Source: Psychrobacter luti | GTDB taxonomy: Bacteria > Pseudomonadota > Gammaproteobacteria > Pseudomonadales > Moraxellaceae | DNA length: 64,000 bases | Reading direction: 5' to 3' | Assembly: GCF_014192115.1 (NCBI RefSeq) | Contig: NZ_JACHXL010000001.1 | Location: 248,001-312,000 of the forward strand | In this document: in pieces, positions 46,563 through 55,828 of the stretch | How the letters are laid out: each line of letters starts with the position of its first letter | Numbering within the stretch: position 1 is the first letter of the stretch | Position numbers and translations under genes: made by a program | Notes under the pieces: generated by a model | The model's input: the letters and a program-made list of their open reading frames with translations, nothing else | The model's database searches: none | Told to the model about the DNA's origin: nothing

Positions 46563-47105
46563 ATGTATAAAGTGATATTAGATTTTTGTTTTAAAGAGGT
46601 CGGTAGCCAACAGTTTTTTGAGAAAGACGCAGATTTTGATAATTTGCTCAAAGAGCGTTTTACGGGCTTACTTAAACAAGCGGCGGCGTCAGAGCTTTAT
46701 GACTGGCGAGCTAGCATTGAAGGTAGGTTGGCAGAAATTATCATATTAGACCAGTTCTCGCGAAATATTTATCGTGATACGCCAGCGGCCTTTGCTCAAG
46801 ATAGTATGACATTAGCGCTCGCTCAAGAAGCGGTTACTGCTGGGGCATTAGAAACGCTTGAAACCGTAGAAGCTCATAAGTTTATACTCATGCCGTATAT
46901 GCATAGTGAGTCGAAACTGATTCATCAACGAGCAGTGCCCTTGTTTGAGCAATATACCAATGCCGATACCATAGAGGCTGAGATAAAACATAAAGTGATT
47001 ATCGATCGATTTGGTCGTTATCCGCATCGCAATGACATTTTAGGACGGGTTTCGAGTAGCGAAGAAATAGAGTTTTTGACGCAGCCTGACTCATCATTTT
47101 TATAA
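46563..47105 (+). CDS. DUF924 family protein
   Basis: Alpha-helical protein of 180 residues. The DUF924 blocks are present: ILDFCF near the start, EGRLAEIIILDQFSRNIYRDTPAAFAQD, and FILMPYMHSESKLIHQRAV followed by DRFGRYPHRNDILGR. The fold is TPR-like; function is unknown. ATG 46563 is supported by the family's typical start. It stands alone and ends at a bidirectional terminator. Confidence 0.88.
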   Translation: MYKVILDFCFKEVGSQQFFEKDADFDNLLKERFTGLLKQAAASELYDWRASIEGRLAEIIILDQFSRNIYRDTPAAFAQDSMTLALAQEAVTAGALETLETVEAHKFILMPYMHSESKLIHQRAVPLFEQYTNADTIEAEIKHKVIIDRFGRYPHRNDILGRVSSSEEIEFLTQPDSSFL

Positions 47106-47156
47106 ATATTGTCTGTTAAGTAGTTAGTCGATAAAGCGCTATTTATCAATTGATTA

Positions 47157-47192
47157 AAATACAAAAGAGGCTGTTTGGCCTCTTTTGTATTT
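47157..47192. terminator. Bidirectional terminator between the DUF924 gene and cysE
   Basis: Near-perfect 14-bp stem AAATACAAAAGAGGC with GCCTCTTTTGTATTT, 5-nt loop; T-rich on both strands. Confidence 0.92.
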
Positions 47193-47214
47193 AGTTTGGA
47201 CTATCGCTAGCAGT

Positions 47215-48126
47215 TTACTTCTGCTCAGCGCCTGCTGCACCCATATCAATACGACCAATCACATCTAAATCCTCTAAGCACAGCTTATCGTATTCCTTTT
47301 TGCAAAAATTAGGATCGATTTTGCACATTGCAGTTTGCAATTGATCTAAGCGGTTTTCTGATTGCTGGATGTGCTCAAGCATTTTAGCAAAGGCTTCTGC
47401 GACAGGGTCTTGAGAAGAGGGGTCAATACCGTAGGCCTGAAAGGTCGTAGTGCGTTTGGTATTTGATACTGTGTCTTTGACATTATTTTTGTCGGTGTTG
47501 CCAGCATGCGCGACTTTTTCTTGCTGTTTGGCGTCTTGGACTTTGGTTGCGATGGGATTGCCTTTTTCGTCGTGATGATCTGAAATCATACGTGCTGCAC
47601 TGCCAACCATAGTAGCGCCCGCTGGTACAGGTTTGACAACGACCGCATTTGATCCGATTTTAGCGTTCTTACCGACAGTAAATGGACCCAATACTTTGGC
47701 ACCCGCACCAACTGTCACGCCATCTTCTAGCGTTGGATGACGTTTGCCATTATTCCACGAAACGCCGCCAAGGGTGACGCCATGATATAAAGTGACATCA
47801 TTACCAATCTCTGCCGTTTCGCCAATCACAACCCCGACGCCATGGTCAATAAAGAAGCGCCTACCTATTTTGGCAGCCGGATGAATCTCAATACCGGTGA
47901 CGATGCGTGAGCCATATGATATAACGCGCGCAGCTAGTTTTTGTTCATGATTCCAAAGATAATGGGCGCCACGATGTAAAACAAGCGCATGAATGCCAGG
48001 ATAGGTCAAGATGACTTCTAGGCTATTACGTGCCGCTGGGTCACGGTTGAATACCGCATCGATATCTTCTTTTAGGTCTTTTTTGACGCTGGCAAGCGAT
48101 TTGAATAATTTGGCTGGCAATGACAT
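47215..48126 (-). CDS. cysE: Serine acetyltransferase with a long C-terminal tail
   Basis: Makes O-acetylserine for cysteine synthesis. The left-handed beta-helix hexapeptide repeats run from about residue 78 to 178, with catalytic [11 protein letters not shown] (His95) and YHGVTLGG. The N-terminal helical region is short, as in the EpsC-like class. Beyond residue about 184 there is a tail of some 120 residues, hydrophilic at first ([15 protein letters not shown]) and then helical ([22 protein letters not shown]), ending with two cysteines. The usual C-terminal isoleucine that docks into cysteine synthase is not at the end. ATG 48126 follows AGGA. Confidence 0.93.
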   Translation of the reverse strand: MSLPAKLFKSLASVKKDLKEDIDAVFNRDPAARNSLEVILTYPGIHALVLHRGAHYLWNHEQKLAARVISYGSRIVTGIEIHPAAKIGRRFFIDHGVGVVIGETAEIGNDVTLYHGVTLGGVSWNNGKRHPTLEDGVTVGAGAKVLGPFTVGKNAKIGSNAVVVKPVPAGATMVGSAARMISDHHDEKGNPIATKVQDAKQQEKVAHAGNTDKNNVKDTVSNTKRTTTFQAYGIDPSSQDPVAEAFAKMLEHIQQSENRLDQLQTAMCKIDPNFCKKEYDKLCLEDLDVIGRIDMGAAGAEQK

Positions 48127-48288
48127 AAGGCGTCCTATCGTATTTTTAATAACAATCTTTTTAGTTATAGCAGTTTAACAGTACAAAATATAGCGATGAG
48201 TGATAAATTAAACCAGATTGCTTATAGATAAACTCGCAAGCAGTGGTGATTTGCCTACAAACAATCCTATGTGACTTATATATGCTAG

Positions 48289-48732
48289 TTAACTATTACT
48301 AGTCACATATTTTAGCAATTCGACAACCTGTTCAGGCGTTTGCGCCCATGCCATTGCTGCCGCATCGACTTCTTTTAACGGATGAATAATATCTTCAGCA
48401 TGCAAAGTAATATAAGGCTTGCCTAATGCGGCGCAGTAGCCCGCGTCAAAGGCGGCGTTCCATTGTTTGTATTTATCACCAAAGCGAATGATAGCGATGT
48501 CACACTTTTGAATCATATTTTTGGTACGAATCGCATTAACCTTTGATGACTGATGGTCGCGCCAGAATCCATTGTCATTTTTACCGAGCACATCACCAGC
48601 CGCGTCGCTGGATTCATGGTCAGTCACAGCGGAAGTAAAAGTAATAGCAAGACCGTGCTCTTTCGCGCCTTGCATAATTTTTTGTCGCCAGTCGCTGTGT
48701 ATTTCTCCAGATAAATAAACCGTCCAATTCAT
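48289..48732 (-). CDS. YtoQ family protein
   Basis: Protein of 147 residues with the YtoQ pattern: WTVYLSGEIHSDWR at the start, TFTSAVTDHESSDAAGD, MIQKCDIAIIRFGDKYKQWNAAFDAGYCAALGKPYITLH. The fold resembles nucleoside 2-deoxyribosyltransferase-like proteins, but no activity is established. ATG 48732 follows AAGGA. It is the fourth gene in the minus-strand run dnaE-hpt-trmJ-ytoQ-cysE, with gaps of 117 and 162 bp around it. Confidence 0.88.
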   Translation of the reverse strand: MNWTVYLSGEIHSDWRQKIMQGAKEHGLAITFTSAVTDHESSDAAGDVLGKNDNGFWRDHQSSKVNAIRTKNMIQKCDIAIIRFGDKYKQWNAAFDAGYCAALGKPYITLHAEDIIHPLKEVDAAAMAWAQTPEQVVELLKYVTSNS

Positions 48733-48849
48733 TGTTCATTCCTTTTTATTATTCAACCATCTGACTTGCAAAACAGTAAGACTACTGCCGCTAACACCAA
48801 GCACTCAATGTCTTGAAATCAATACTCTAAACCTTGCAACTTAGAAGCT

Positions 48850-49752
48850 TTAATCCTTTGCAAGCTTAGCAATTAAAGCGCTTAATAGCTGATATTCTTT
48901 TTGATCAAGCTGTAAGCGCGAGCCCAGTCGTGATAGGCGCGACGGTAAAGACTTTAGGTTTTCACTATCGGCCAGTCCACGCTGAACCATCAACTCAGTC
49001 GTGCGCTGAGTCAGCTGCTGTAATTGCTGTTGGCTAATCGCGGGCTCATCCCATTGTTGACGCAGATGTACATCCAATGTTGGCTGAACCGTTGCATCTT
49101 TATCATTATCTAGGCTGTTGTTAGTCGTTTGGGCATGGGTTTGTGCATAAGCAAAGATAAAACTGGCAATCACTTGTACGGCTGAGGCTACATTGAGTAC
49201 AGGATAAGCAGGATTGGCATCGATTTGAATATGATAATCGGCGTAAGCCAGCTCTTCATTGGTCAATCCACGGTCTTCACGCCCAAATAAGATAGCAATA
49301 TTGGGCTTATTTGTAGATTGAAAATTTTCACGCAGTTTAGCGTTTTCATTATTATCAGCTACATCGAGAGCGGTTTGCTTATCGATAAAATCAAACATGA
49401 TTTTGGCAGCTTGCGTTGGCGTCACCACAGGGCGCGGTAAATGACGGCTACGACTGCTGGCCGCAAATACCAACTGGCAATCCGCTATCGCCGATTCCAA
49501 CGTCGGTGTAATGGTCGCTGATGATAACAAATCACTGCCACCGGCGGCATGAGAAACACTGGTCTCATCAATGGGCAGCTTAGGGTCAACGACAGTCAAA
49601 CGCGATAAACCCATGGTATGCATAGCACGAGCTGCTGAACCAATATTGGCAGGTAAAGTGGTATTAACCATGATGATTTGCACACAAGACAAATAGTCAC
49701 TTACCGTATGATTAACGGTTGCTGCTAAGGTTGAGGAAGAATCGTAATTCAT
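48850..49752 (-). CDS. trmJ: tRNA 2'-O-methyltransferase TrmJ
   Basis: SPOUT-class methyltransferase that methylates the ribose at position 32 of several tRNAs. The N-terminal motif VQIIMVNTTLPANIGSAARAMHTMGLSRLTVVDP and the knot motifs ILFGREDRGLTNEEL and YPVLNVASAVQVIASFIF are clear. At 300 residues it is longer than the E. coli protein owing to inserts (about 105-125 and 200-220). It overlaps the Hpt gene by one base (TAATG), so the pair is coupled. Linkage of trmJ to cysE is common in gammaproteobacteria. Confidence 0.93.
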   Translation of the reverse strand: MNYDSSSTLAATVNHTVSDYLSCVQIIMVNTTLPANIGSAARAMHTMGLSRLTVVDPKLPIDETSVSHAAGGSDLLSSATITPTLESAIADCQLVFAASSRSRHLPRPVVTPTQAAKIMFDFIDKQTALDVADNNENAKLRENFQSTNKPNIAILFGREDRGLTNEELAYADYHIQIDANPAYPVLNVASAVQVIASFIFAYAQTHAQTTNNSLDNDKDATVQPTLDVHLRQQWDEPAISQQQLQQLTQRTTELMVQRGLADSENLKSLPSRLSRLGSRLQLDQKEYQLLSALIAKLAKD

Positions 49753-50135
49753 TACAACCCCAGTCTTTGGTTTATTTCTTGCTCAACACGTTGCAACGCT
49801 ACTGCAACCGCTTCAATAAGTTCCGCTTTGTCGCTGATAAGGCGCTCGCGGCAAGCTTCTTGCAATTGCCCACTAAGATGCATCAATTGGGTTGCGCCCA
49901 AATTGGCACTGGCGCCTTTTAGCGCATGAGCAATTTCATAGCCATTGGCGTTGTCATCTTTTTGTTGTGCGCTTCTTAAGTCGATAATGCGCTGCTGACT
50001 GTCGGTAAAATACACTTGTATCAAATCGATAAAGTCTTCTTCCAACAAGTCACGCATGTCATCAAACTGCTCGTCATTGATAATCTCATTAAGTTGAGCA
50101 TTCATATTATTATTCGGGTTTTCAGTCATGATCAT
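49752..50135 (-). CDS. Stand-alone Hpt (histidine phosphotransfer) protein
   Basis: Cytoplasmic four-helix protein of 127 residues with the Hpt signature EIAHALKGASANLGATQL, in which His70 is the expected phospho-acceptor, followed by a LSGQLQEACR helix. It has no receiver or kinase domain and none is encoded within 8 kb. It lies 49 nt after dnaE and is fused by overlap to trmJ. It probably relays phosphate to a receiver protein encoded elsewhere, for example a hybrid-kinase pathway. The start is ATG 50135, or ATG 50129 two codons in. Confidence 0.85.
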   Translation of the reverse strand: MIMTENPNNNMNAQLNEIINDEQFDDMRDLLEEDFIDLIQVYFTDSQQRIIDLRSAQQKDDNANGYEIAHALKGASANLGATQLMHLSGQLQEACRERLISDKAELIEAVAVALQRVEQEINQRLGL

Positions 50136-50184
50136 GTGTCCAATAAAGTAAAAGTTACAGCAATTAAGTTAACTAACAATCAGG

Positions 50185-53100
50185 TTAGCTATAATGGAAG
50201 TGCAAATTGTCTTCGCTAACCATGCTCTTTAATTGCTGTAAGTTATCATCGTTAGGGTAGACGCGCCAATGCTCAGATAGTCCTACATTGGCAATGCCAT
50301 ATTCTTCATAAATGCTCAATCCAAGCGGCAGGCAGTTATCGTTAATAGAGGCATCGGTATTGCTAAGGGCATTATTGGCATAACCATTGCTATTTTGATG
50401 CAGCGCATCTTGATGCATATCATTTTCTAGTGCCAATAAATCATTGCCATCTTCATCATATAGGCTGCCACCCATCGACGGGTCATAAGCACCGTTACCA
50501 CCGCCACCACTATTGCCTTGCTCGTCCTGCTCATCGTTATAAGACAAGCGCGGCGCTGGTATGATGTCTGCTTGGGCGGATTTGAGCAGCGGCTGCATAC
50601 GTGTCAGCAGATTAATATCACTGCCGTGAACTTTGATGCTGATTTTTTTCAGCCAACGCAGGCGCGCATCCACCATACTCATGGCATTATCAAGGCGGGC
50701 AAACAGGCGTCCGTCACGCTCACGAATACTGCCTTTAATGATGACCACTTCATCTATTTTTAATTGCTCTTTTACGCGGTTAAAGCGCTCAGCATAACAG
50801 CTGACTTCTAAGCGTGACGTGCCATCGTCTAAGGTGATGACGTTACGCGTACCGAAGTTAGCAATATCAATGATTAAACCAGCAAAATAGCAGCTGCCAT
50901 TATAGCCAGTGTCTGTCAGCTTATCGAGACGGGCGCCTGAGGTATAACGTTTGAGCTCCTCACGGTATTCATCGATAGGATGTCCGGTTAAATAGAGACC
51001 TAAGGTGTTTTTCTCAGCTTTTAGGCGGTGTTTATCACCCCAAATCAGCTCTGGCGTCATAACAAGTGGCGGCGCAGCAACAACACCATCCATTTCACCA
51101 AATAAATCCATCATACCAATTTCACGGTTTTGACGGTCTTGTTCCGCCGCTTGTACGGCACTTGGCAACTGACTCATCAGCGCACCACGAATCTCGTAAG
51201 CTTCGTCGCTTGGCAAGTCTGGACGTAAAGTCGCTGCAAAGTCATCAAAGCAGCCAGCACTGACCAAGGCTTCAAGCGTGCGTTTATTGACTTTTTTGAT
51301 ATCAACGCGGCGGCAAAAATCATATAAGTCTTTAAACGGACCTTCACGGCGGCGTGCATCAACGATAGATTCGACGGCACCTTCACCAACGCCTTTAATC
51401 GCTCCTAAGCCATAAATAATATTGGTCGGCGTATCAGCAACAAAATGCCATTCACTGCGGTTTACCGATGGATTAACGACGGTTAAATCAAAGTTTTCAC
51501 GGCAGTCATTGATAAAGAACACCACGTTGTCAGTGTTGTTCATATCGGAAGTTAGTACCGCTGCCATAAACTCAGCAGGGTAGTATTGTTTTAAATAAGC
51601 AGTTTGATAAGCGAGCACGCCGTAAGCAGCAGAATGCGAGCGGTTAAAGCCGTAGCCGGCGAATTTTTCCATCAAGTCAAAGACACCACCTGACGTGACT
51701 TCATCAATCCCTTGTGCGGTAGCACCAGTCACGAAAATATCGCGCTGCTTAGCCATTTCTTCAGGTTTCTTTTTACCCATGGCGCGGCGTAGCATATCAG
51801 CGCCACCCAAGCTATAGCCTGCCATAACCTGCGAGATTTGCATGACCTGTTCTTGATAGACAATAACGCCGTTGGTATTTTCTAAAATCGGCTCAAGGTT
51901 TGGATGGTCATAAATGACTTCCTCGCGACCATGCTTACGGTCGATATACATCTCTACCATGCCAGCATCGAGCGGACCCGGACGATATAGCGCACACATG
52001 GCGATAACGTCTTCGATATTGGTCGGTTGTAATTTCGCCAGATACTTTTTCATACCCATACTTTCTAACTGAAAGACGGCAGTGGTCTTAGCATCTTGCA
52101 AGAGCTTGTAGGCTTTTTTATCATCTAACGGTAGGTCTTCTAACACCAACGCATCTTTGCCTTCTTTTGCACGACGCAGGTTGATATTTCTGACAGCAGC
52201 ATCAATCACGGTCAAGTTACGCAGACCCAAAAAGTCAAATTTTACTAACCCAACTGCTTCAACATCATCTTTATCAAACTGGCTGACACGGTGACCTTCG
52301 TCATCACAATAAATCGCGCTAAAATCCGTGATTCTGTGCGGCGCAATCAGGACGCCACCAGCATGTTTACCCACGTTCCTGCAAATGCCTTCAAGCTTAA
52401 TCGCCATCTCCCACACTTCAGTGGCATCTTCATAATCCATGTTGTCAGGATTGGAGATTAAGTCTTTGAGCTGTGGTTCTTGCTCAAGCGCTTGACTGAG
52501 GGTGATACCCGGTGTTTTGGGAATAAGTTTCGACATCTTACTCGCAAGGAAGTAGGATTTACTTTGTGCTCGCGCAACATCTCGTACCACTGCTTTTGCT
52601 GCCATCGTACCAAAGGTAATGATTTGCGAGACTGCTTCTCGACCATAAGTTTGAGCGACATAATCAATAACGCGGTCGCGACCTTCAATACAGAAGTCAA
52701 TATCGAAATCGGGCATAGACACACGCTCGGGATTCAAAAATCGCTCAAATAATAAGTCGTAATGAATAGGGTCGAGGTCGGTAATATTCAGAGCATAAGC
52801 GACGAGAGAACCAGCACCAGAACCACGACCTGGACCTACGGGTACGCCATTGGCTTTTGCCCAGCGGATAAAGTCCATTACGATTAAGAAATAACCGGGA
52901 AAGCCCATTGAGAGAATAACTTTTAGCTCATACTCTAAACGCTCATCGTACTTTTGGCGAAAGTCGCTCCAGTTGTCAGTACGTGATTCAATCGGAAATA
53001 GCTTGTCTAAGCGATTTTCAAGCCCACGCTGCGATTCTAAGCGAAAGAAAGATTCAATCGTTTCGCCTTCAGGTACAGGAAATTCAGGCAGGACGTTAAT

Positions 53101-53907
53101 ACCTAGCGTTAAGGTCACATTACATCGGGTTGCTAAGCGCAAGGTATTGTCAATAACTTGTGGAATATCAGCAAATAGCTGTGCCATCTGTGCTTGGGTT
53201 TTAAGATATTGCTCGTCCGAATAGAGTCGTGGACGATTGAGGTCAGCAAGTACATACGAGCCTGCGATACAGACGCGCGCCTCATGAGCGTCAAAATCGT
53301 CTTGCTCTAAGAAACGCACATCGTTATGGGCAATGATAGGAATATGATGCTTGGCACCTGAATGAATAGCCGCTTTAATAAAAGCATCTTCACCTGAGCG
53401 ATTGGTGCGCTTAATCGCAAAATATAAGCGATCATCGAACTGCGCCTGCCATTCTATCAGCAGCTCGTCGGCTTTTTCTGGCATGGAACCGACCAGTGCT
53501 TGTCCGACATCGGATTTTTCAGTAAATAATACAATGACACCGGCTGCGTGCTCTAAAACATGGCGACGCTCGACAACGGGCACACCATGATTAGCAGCAT
53601 CGGCGCGCCCTTCAGTAAAGCCAAGCGATACGATGCGGGTGATATTTTGATAGCCTTCATTGTTCATCGCCAGCAATACCAAGCGCGTGTCTTCATTATC
53701 CATAATGATTTCACTACCGATGATTGGCTTAATACCCGCGCCTAAACAGGCACGATAAAACTTCACCGTGGCATAAAGGTTGGATAAATCGGTCAATGCC
53801 AGCGCACGTTGATTGTCTGCTGCCGCTGCTTTGATAAGCGGCTTTATGCGCACGATAGAATCGGTGATTGAATATTCGCTGTGGATGCCAAGGTGTACAA
53901 ATGCCAT
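50185..53907 (-). CDS. dnaE: DNA polymerase III alpha subunit
   Basis: Replicative polymerase, family C, 1240 residues. The PHP domain is at the N-terminus (HLGIHSEYSITDS, LALTDLSNL). The palm carries the catalytic aspartates in PDFDIDF near residue 400, after VGPGRGSGAGSLVAY. Further on are the fingers region (RPGPLDAGMVEMYIDRKHG), the helix-hairpin-helix region and an OB domain (FAGLIIDIANFGTRN). A low-complexity stretch rich in Gly, Asn and Asp (about 1120-1190) near the C-terminus is longer than usual. It starts the run dnaE-hpt-trmJ. Confidence 0.97.
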   Translation of the reverse strand: MAFVHLGIHSEYSITDSIVRIKPLIKAAAADNQRALALTDLSNLYATVKFYRACLGAGIKPIIGSEIIMDNEDTRLVLLAMNNEGYQNITRIVSLGFTEGRADAANHGVPVVERRHVLEHAAGVIVLFTEKSDVGQALVGSMPEKADELLIEWQAQFDDRLYFAIKRTNRSGEDAFIKAAIHSGAKHHIPIIAHNDVRFLEQDDFDAHEARVCIAGSYVLADLNRPRLYSDEQYLKTQAQMAQLFADIPQVIDNTLRLATRCNVTLTLGINVLPEFPVPEGETIESFFRLESQRGLENRLDKLFPIESRTDNWSDFRQKYDERLEYELKVILSMGFPGYFLIVMDFIRWAKANGVPVGPGRGSGAGSLVAYALNITDLDPIHYDLLFERFLNPERVSMPDFDIDFCIEGRDRVIDYVAQTYGREAVSQIITFGTMAAKAVVRDVARAQSKSYFLASKMSKLIPKTPGITLSQALEQEPQLKDLISNPDNMDYEDATEVWEMAIKLEGICRNVGKHAGGVLIAPHRITDFSAIYCDDEGHRVSQFDKDDVEAVGLVKFDFLGLRNLTVIDAAVRNINLRRAKEGKDALVLEDLPLDDKKAYKLLQDAKTTAVFQLESMGMKKYLAKLQPTNIEDVIAMCALYRPGPLDAGMVEMYIDRKHGREEVIYDHPNLEPILENTNGVIVYQEQVMQISQVMAGYSLGGADMLRRAMGKKKPEEMAKQRDIFVTGATAQGIDEVTSGGVFDLMEKFAGYGFNRSHSAAYGVLAYQTAYLKQYYPAEFMAAVLTSDMNNTDNVVFFINDCRENFDLTVVNPSVNRSEWHFVADTPTNIIYGLGAIKGVGEGAVESIVDARRREGPFKDLYDFCRRVDIKKVNKRTLEALVSAGCFDDFAATLRPDLPSDEAYEIRGALMSQLPSAVQAAEQDRQNREIGMMDLFGEMDGVVAAPPLVMTPELIWGDKHRLKAEKNTLGLYLTGHPIDEYREELKRYTSGARLDKLTDTGYNGSCYFAGLIIDIANFGTRNVITLDDGTSRLEVSCYAERFNRVKEQLKIDEVVIIKGSIRERDGRLFARLDNAMSMVDARLRWLKKISIKVHGSDINLLTRMQPLLKSAQADIIPAPRLSYNDEQDEQGNSGGGGNGAYDPSMGGSLYDEDGNDLLALENDMHQDALHQNSNGYANNALSNTDASINDNCLPLGLSIYEEYGIANVGLSEHWRVYPNDDNLQQLKSMVSEDNLHFHYS

Positions 53908-54227
53908 AGAGGACTCTTACGGATGCGATCAAAAGGGTGTGGTGCTAAGAGAGAAGGTCAGAAGACATGGCACATTGCAAGCTCATTTACGAAGCTTTAG
54001 CATTATTGATGCGGCAACAAGCGATTCATCGCTTGGTTTAAGTCTTCTAATCTTAACGGATAATAATAGCATTCTTTACCCATAACAGCCACTGATTCAG
54101 CGCCTAACAGCGAGGTGACAGACATTGAGAATAGGTTTGCTTAGCAATAAACTATTGTGCTCAAAACTATTATGCTTAAAGATATGTCGGTAGTTTTTTC
54201 TTAATTGATAAGCCTTTCATAAGCTGT
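53908..54227. other. Gene-free region upstream of dnaE, with a 15-bp imperfect tandem repeat
   Basis: About 320 bp that should hold the dnaE promoter. AAACTATTGTGCTCA (54149-54163) is followed directly by AAACTATTATGCTTA (54164-54178), two mismatches. No hexamers, RNA gene or terminator is clear. Confidence 0.5.
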
Positions 54228-55475
54228 CTATGTAAAGCGGGCAAGTTGATAAGGTTTTGGGTCGATAGCGTGCGCTTCATCAAAATAGTATGCCGCGATT
54301 ATTTGCGCGCTAACGACTGCTTGCGTCAACCCCAAGTGCTGATGGCCAAAATTTAAAAACACTCGCTCAATGTTATCGATAACTGGTAAGGAGTCTGAGG
54401 TCGATGGTCGAAAGCCCATCCATGGTACGCTATCAACCGAATTTAATGGCGTTTTTAACATAGGCTGCGCGTGTTGTAAGAGGATATGTGCCCGCTGCAT
54501 ATTAGCAGGGGCTTCCAGTCCTGCATATTCCACTGTGCCCGCCAAGCGTAGACCTTCTTGCATCGGTGTCATCACAAAGCGCCGATCTAGACTGGTTACG
54601 GGCATCTGTAAGCGTGCGCTTTCATGAGGTAACATTAAGTGATAACCGCGCTCAGTATCTAGCGGAACCGTGACGCCTGTTAACTGTTTGGCCAAGGTTT
54701 TAGAATGAGCACCTGCCGATAACATCACTTTGGAAGCTATAATATCACCTTGATTGGTCGTTAAATGGATGCCTTCAACGTTAGTCTTCGCTTCAAAGAC
54801 GCGGCAATGCTCGATAATGTGACCGCCTAATTGTCTAAATGTGATGCTAAGCTGGTTGATGACTGCTGTTAAGTTGGTGATATGCCCTGTGCCTGGGAAA
54901 AATAACGCCGCTAATTGGTTGTCTTTTAAGGCGGGTTCATGTTCTAAGAGGCGCTCTTTTGTCAATAATTCATTAGCTACGCCGACATCATTAAGACGTC
55001 TGCCATGGGACTTTAAAGGGTCTAAGCTACTGGTTTTCTCAACTGTTAATAGTGCACCTTTCACTTTTATCCAATCATCTAGATGCCACTGATGGGCAAA
55101 GTCTAACCATGCTGGTAGGCAATTATTATTTAAGCTTAATAGCGCTTGATGAATACGGGCAAATGGCTCAGGGCGCATATTCATCAGCAGCTGAATCGCC
55201 CAAGGCGTCAAGCGTGGCAGATAGCGCCAATCTATGCGCAGTGGACCTGTCGGATTCAATAACATAGCTGGAATATGACGCAGCATACTGGCATCCGCAA
55301 TCGGAAACACATGCTCTGGGGCGATATGTCCTGCGTTACCAAATGACGCGCCTTGTCCGACCTCATTTGCTTCTAGCAGGGCGACCTTTACCCCTCGTGC
55401 TTGTAAGATTACTGCCGTTACCAGCCCAATAATGCCGCCGCCAATGATATGTAAGTCGAAGTTTGGGGTACTCAT
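54228..55475 (-). CDS. FAD-dependent D-amino acid dehydrogenase (DadA-like)
   Basis: DAO-family flavoprotein of 415 residues. The N-terminal dinucleotide motif is IIGGGIIGLVTAVIL; ASFGNAGHIAPE follows as in DadA. The C-terminal FAD block reads WMGFRPSTSDSLPVIDNI and FNFGHQHLGLT-like. It would oxidise D-amino acids to 2-oxo acids and pass electrons to the respiratory chain. Substrate range is inference; glycine/sarcosine oxidase-like relatives are the alternative. No alanine racemase gene is nearby, unlike in the classical dad operon. Confidence 0.87.
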   Translation of the reverse strand: MSTPNFDLHIIGGGIIGLVTAVILQARGVKVALLEANEVGQGASFGNAGHIAPEHVFPIADASMLRHIPAMLLNPTGPLRIDWRYLPRLTPWAIQLLMNMRPEPFARIHQALLSLNNNCLPAWLDFAHQWHLDDWIKVKGALLTVEKTSSLDPLKSHGRRLNDVGVANELLTKERLLEHEPALKDNQLAALFFPGTGHITNLTAVINQLSITFRQLGGHIIEHCRVFEAKTNVEGIHLTTNQGDIIASKVMLSAGAHSKTLAKQLTGVTVPLDTERGYHLMLPHESARLQMPVTSLDRRFVMTPMQEGLRLAGTVEYAGLEAPANMQRAHILLQHAQPMLKTPLNSVDSVPWMGFRPSTSDSLPVIDNIERVFLNFGHQHLGLTQAVVSAQIIAAYYFDEAHAIDPKPYQLARFT

Positions 55476-55828
55476 AAAAGTTCTCGATGAATCTCTCGAT
55501 AGTGCTCATGCACTTATTTGCTCATGCATTGGTTAAATAAGATGGAGTAATTAAGGTTATAGCTGTCATCTAACTAAAATCAAAATACTTAGGTGAATCG
55601 ATACAAGCAAAGGGCTCTATTTAAATAACTGAGATATCTATTTTTAATTATCCATTCAAATATATCTTTAAACATCGCCGAACGGCGGCTATGGCTGTCA
55701 TAGCGCCGTCAGCTGATAGTTCAAGCAATTTATAAAGAGATTGCTCATTTTATAAAGATGGTACTCATTCAGTTTCGCCAAACACATTTAGCCTTTTGCC
55801 AAATAGTATTTAGCATTGCAAAACTAAA
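55476..55828. other. Region between the DadA-like gene and ggt, with a strong hairpin
   Basis: About 350 bp without a gene. Its main feature is the inverted repeat at 55682-55709. The promoter of the DadA-like gene should be in the left part. AT-rich otherwise. Confidence 0.5.
55682..55709. repeat. Bulged inverted repeat, no T run
   Basis: Arms ACGGCG-G-CTATG and CATAG-CGCCGT with a 5-nt loop; 11 paired bases and one bulge. It lacks a T run on either strand, so it is not a standard terminator. Confidence 0.75.
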
